Assembly: GCA_937915975.1 (NCBI GenBank)
Contig: CALGGL010000222.1
Span: 1 to 7,498 of the forward strand
Source: an uncultured Lachnospiraceae bacterium
GTDB lineage: Bacteria > Bacillota > Clostridia > Lachnospirales > Lachnospiraceae
Length of the DNA stretch: 7,498 bases
Direction: 5' to 3'
Shown piece by piece: positions 5,351-7,498 of the stretch. The position numbers were made by a program, and so were the translations under genes. A model generated the notes under the pieces. That model had not been told where the DNA came from. It made no database searches and saw only the letters and a program-made list of their open reading frames with translations. The stretch's first letter is position 1; every line of letters begins with the position of its first letter.

Positions 5351-7195
5351 ATGTGTGGAATTGCAGGTTTTTTTAATCCTAAGATAGATTTTTCTGACAA
5401 TCTAAAGAGTAATATAAATATACTTAATAATATGATTAATACAATGAAAATGCGTGGACCGGATGAAGACGGATATTCTATAATAAAGCACTGCTGCTTT
5501 GCTCATACAAGATTATCAATTATAGATTTATCTGACGGTAAGCAACCTATGAAGATTGTTAATCAGGGACAGAATTACCATATAGTTTTTAATGGTGAAA
5601 TTTACAATCATCCTGAAATCAAGGATGAACTTATAAGTCTTGGTTACGTTTTTAAAACAAAATCAGATACTGAAATCATTGCCAAAGCATTTATTCACTG
5701 GGGTGCAGGCTTTGTTAAACGGCTAAATGGTATATTTGCCATTGCAATATATGACGAAACAAGAAATATGCTCTATCTTTTCAGGGATCATTTTGGAATA
5801 AAGCCACTTTATTATACAAGAATCGGCGATACAACCATTTTTGCTTCCAGAATTGATACTCTTTTTGAATATCCGCGGATTCGTCCGGCTCTTGATATAA
5901 GCGGTTTTAATGAAATATTTACTATAGGTCCGGCTAAAACCTATGGACACGGTGTATTCACCAATATAAATGAGGTTCTTCCGGGAGAATATATAGTTAT
6001 TTCACCCGAATCCTTTAATAAAAAAATGTATTATAAAATTGAAAGTCATCCACATACCGACAGCTATGAAGAAACCGTTGAAAAAACCGCTTATCTTTTA
6101 GAAGACAGTATAAGGAGGCAAATGATTTCCGATGTACCGATATGTACATTTTTATCCGGAGGAATCGATTCCTCTCTTGTAACATCTGTTTGTGCAAAAT
6201 ACCTTAATAAAGGCGAGGTTTTAACAACATATTCCTTTGATTTTGAGGATAATGATAAGCATTTTCAGTCAAACAGCTTTCAACCTACACAAGACAGACC
6301 GTATGTAGATATAATGAAGAATTACCTTCATTCAGACCACATATATCTTTCATGTAAATATGAGACGCTTGCCGACCTGCTTTATCCATCTGTTGATTCA
6401 AGATGCCTGCCTACTATGGCTGATGTTGACTCATCCTTACTTTACTTTTGCAGTGAGGTGGCTAAAAACCATAAAGTCGCCCTCACAGGTGAATGTGCTG
6501 ATGAAATTTTCGGCGGTTATCCTTGGTTCCATAAGGAGGAAATGATTAAAGCAAATACTTTTCCTTGGATGAGTGACATTTCATTCAGAAAATCCCTGCT
6601 TAATCCGGAGTTTGCGGCAGTTCTTCATATGGAACAATATATTGCTAATGCATATGAAAAATCAATTTCCGAAATAGATATAATTCCATCGGAAAATGAA
6701 CTTGAAACAAGCAGAAGACGCATCTCTTATCTGAACATCAGATGGTTTATGCAAACCTTGCTTGATCGTATGGACAGAACATCTATGCATAACGGACTTG
6801 AAGCAAGAGTACCGTTTGCCGACCATCGAATCGTTGACTATGTATTTAACATACCTTGGGAAATGAAAGCAAAGGATGGTATTCCTAAGAATTTGCTGCG
6901 ACAGGCATCTAAAGGACTTTTACCTGACGAGGTTTTAAACAGACCTAAAAATCCGTATCCAAAAACCTATCATCCTAAGTATGAGGAAATACTTGTGGAA
7001 CGACTTAAAGAGGTTATAAATGATACCGCCTCTCCTCTTCGTTCATATCTGAATCTTACGGCAGTAAACAAATTTCTTGATTCGCCTAAGGAATACGGAA
7101 AGCCTTGGTACGGTCAGCTTATGGCAGGACCTCAGATGGTGGCATATCTTCTTCAAATAGATTATTGGATGAGAAAATACAGTCTTTCACTATAG
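5351..7195 (+). CDS. asnB: Asparagine synthetase, glutamine-hydrolysing (EC 6.3.5.4)
   Basis: A complete 614-residue cytosolic enzyme that makes asparagine from aspartate, ATP and glutamine, through ammonia release and a beta-aspartyl-AMP intermediate. The N-terminal class II glutaminase domain (2-215) shows the Cys2 nucleophile in M-C-G-I-A-G, R-G-P-D at 35-38, Arg54 in H-T-R-L-S-I, N-G-E at 81-83 and Asp106. The synthetase domain (about 235-540) shows the ATP pyrophosphatase P-loop S-G-G-I-D-S-S at 269-275, G-E-C-A-D-E-I-F-G-G at 380-389 and D-R-M-D-R-T-S-M at 472-479. Because Cys2 must become the N-terminal residue, the start is certain although the ribosome site is weak (AGG 8 bases upstream). 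Length matches the roughly 614-residue AsnO-like branch of Firmicutes better than the shorter E. coli AsnB. Nothing is missing. It appears monocistronic, ended by the hairpin at 7198-7235. Confidence 0.97.
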   Translation: MCGIAGFFNPKIDFSDNLKSNINILNNMINTMKMRGPDEDGYSIIKHCCFAHTRLSIIDLSDGKQPMKIVNQGQNYHIVFNGEIYNHPEIKDELISLGYVFKTKSDTEIIAKAFIHWGAGFVKRLNGIFAIAIYDETRNMLYLFRDHFGIKPLYYTRIGDTTIFASRIDTLFEYPRIRPALDISGFNEIFTIGPAKTYGHGVFTNINEVLPGEYIVISPESFNKKMYYKIESHPHTDSYEETVEKTAYLLEDSIRRQMISDVPICTFLSGGIDSSLVTSVCAKYLNKGEVLTTYSFDFEDNDKHFQSNSFQPTQDRPYVDIMKNYLHSDHIYLSCKYETLADLLYPSVDSRCLPTMADVDSSLLYFCSEVAKNHKVALTGECADEIFGGYPWFHKEEMIKANTFPWMSDISFRKSLLNPEFAAVLHMEQYIANAYEKSISEIDIIPSENELETSRRRISYLNIRWFMQTLLDRMDRTSMHNGLEARVPFADHRIVDYVFNIPWEMKAKDGIPKNLLRQASKGLLPDEVLNRPKNPYPKTYHPKYEEILVERLKEVINDTASPLRSYLNLTAVNKFLDSPKEYGKPWYGQLMAGPQMVAYLLQIDYWMRKYSLSL

Positions 7196-7197
7196 AT

Positions 7198-7235
7198 AAC
7201 AAAAAGACAGCCGGTTAACCGGCTGTCTTTTTGTT
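7198..7235. terminator. Perfect bidirectional rho-independent terminator
   Basis: A 38-base perfect palindrome with arms 7198-7216 and 7217-7235, GC core CAGCCGG/CCGGCTG, A-tract on one side and T-tract on the other. It folds with a small TTAA loop and a U-run on either strand. It starts 2 bases after the asnB stop and ends 2 bases before the stop of the opposing GGDEF gene, so it serves both convergent genes. Confidence 0.93.
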
Positions 7236-7237
7236 GT

Positions 7238-7498
7238 CTATTTGTGAAATTTCTTTTTTGCCTCATAAAGCTTTTTATCTGCATTTTCTATAAGCTCCTT
7301 AAGAGGTATTTTTTTATCTGCTCTTGCAATTCCGATACTTACGGAAAGCTCATACGGAACCTTTGCCATATCATTTAATTCTTTTAGTTTTATGGCTATA
7401 ACCGATTTAAGCTTTTTAACTTCGCTCTCATTTTCGGCGCTGAGAAGTATCACAAACTCATCCCCACCGTATCTTGTAATGTTTGCACGCTTACTTAG
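7238..7498 (-). CDS. GGDEF-domain protein (diguanylate cyclase), C-terminal fragment
   Basis: The minus-strand frame enters at the window edge and ends at TAG 7238-7240, showing 86 residues of the C-terminal half of a GGDEF domain. The active-site loop R-Y-G-G-D-E-F is intact at visible residues 9-15, and the later family signature S-V-S-I-G-I-A and the closing A-D-K-K-L-Y-E-A-K helix are present. A catalytically competent domain would make cyclic di-GMP from two GTP. The inhibitory I-site R-x-x-D normally found just before the motif is not there: the aligned residues are S-K-R-A. The start and any sensory or membrane part lie outside the window; the GTG at 7451-7453 is inside the motif and is not a start. 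Confidence 0.9.
   Translation of the reverse strand, partial: LSKRANITRYGGDEFVILLSAENESEVKKLKSVIAIKLKELNDMAKVPYELSVSIGIARADKKIPLKELIENADKKLYEAKKKFHK

Noticed and set aside
5723..6545. Short frames on both strands inside asnB (5723-5950, 6015-6197, 6360-6545)
   Set aside because: All lie within the well-supported asnB reading frame and have no features of their own.

Overview
The window looks like two different genomes joined on one molecule. The left 3.1-3.2 kb is extremely AT-rich, uses almost only A/T-ending codons, encodes Asn/Lys/Glu-rich coiled-coil proteins, and begins at base 1 with a tandem 7-mer (CCCCAAT). The C-rich strand runs inward from the 5' end, as in a ciliate-type telomere. 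The right part, from about 3.2 kb, is clearly bacterial. It has a moderate-GC Firmicute composition, Shine-Dalgarno sequences, a sigma-A promoter, a 4-base gene overlap and a perfect rho-independent terminator. Its proteins look like those of anaerobic Clostridia (Lachnospiraceae-like). An AT-rich ciliate with such a bacterium would fit a gut or rumen sample, but that is inference.

Layout, left side: telomere-like array (1-46); gene-poor subtelomere (47-245); a coiled-coil gene on the minus strand (246-968) with eight near-identical 21-bp heptad units; an AT-rich spacer (969-1349); then a long minus-strand reading frame (1350-3089) interrupted by one TAA at 2379-2381. All these genes point toward the telomere.

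Junction: between about 3150 and 3200, inside a bacterial OmpR-type response regulator gene. The receiver domain is intact, but the DNA-binding domain is replaced by about 35 codons of AT-rich sequence that end at a chance stop.

Layout, right side: a promoter (about 4218-4245) drives an unknown 189-aa protein followed by the truncated response regulator (minus strand). Next comes an unknown 288-aa protein (minus). Divergent from it is asnB, a complete glutamine-hydrolysing asparagine synthetase (plus). A bidirectional terminator follows, then the C-terminal end of a GGDEF diguanylate cyclase (minus) that runs off the window.

The main question is whether the join is real (recent bacterial DNA capture near a macronuclear chromosome end) or an assembly/amplification chimera. 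The bacterial genes show no sign of adaptation to a eukaryotic host and one is cut mid-domain, so I favour an artefact or a very recent non-functional insertion. The most interesting native signals are the 7-bp telomere repeat, the heptad array with Asn at every core a position, and the single in-frame TAA that splits an otherwise continuous 579-codon frame.
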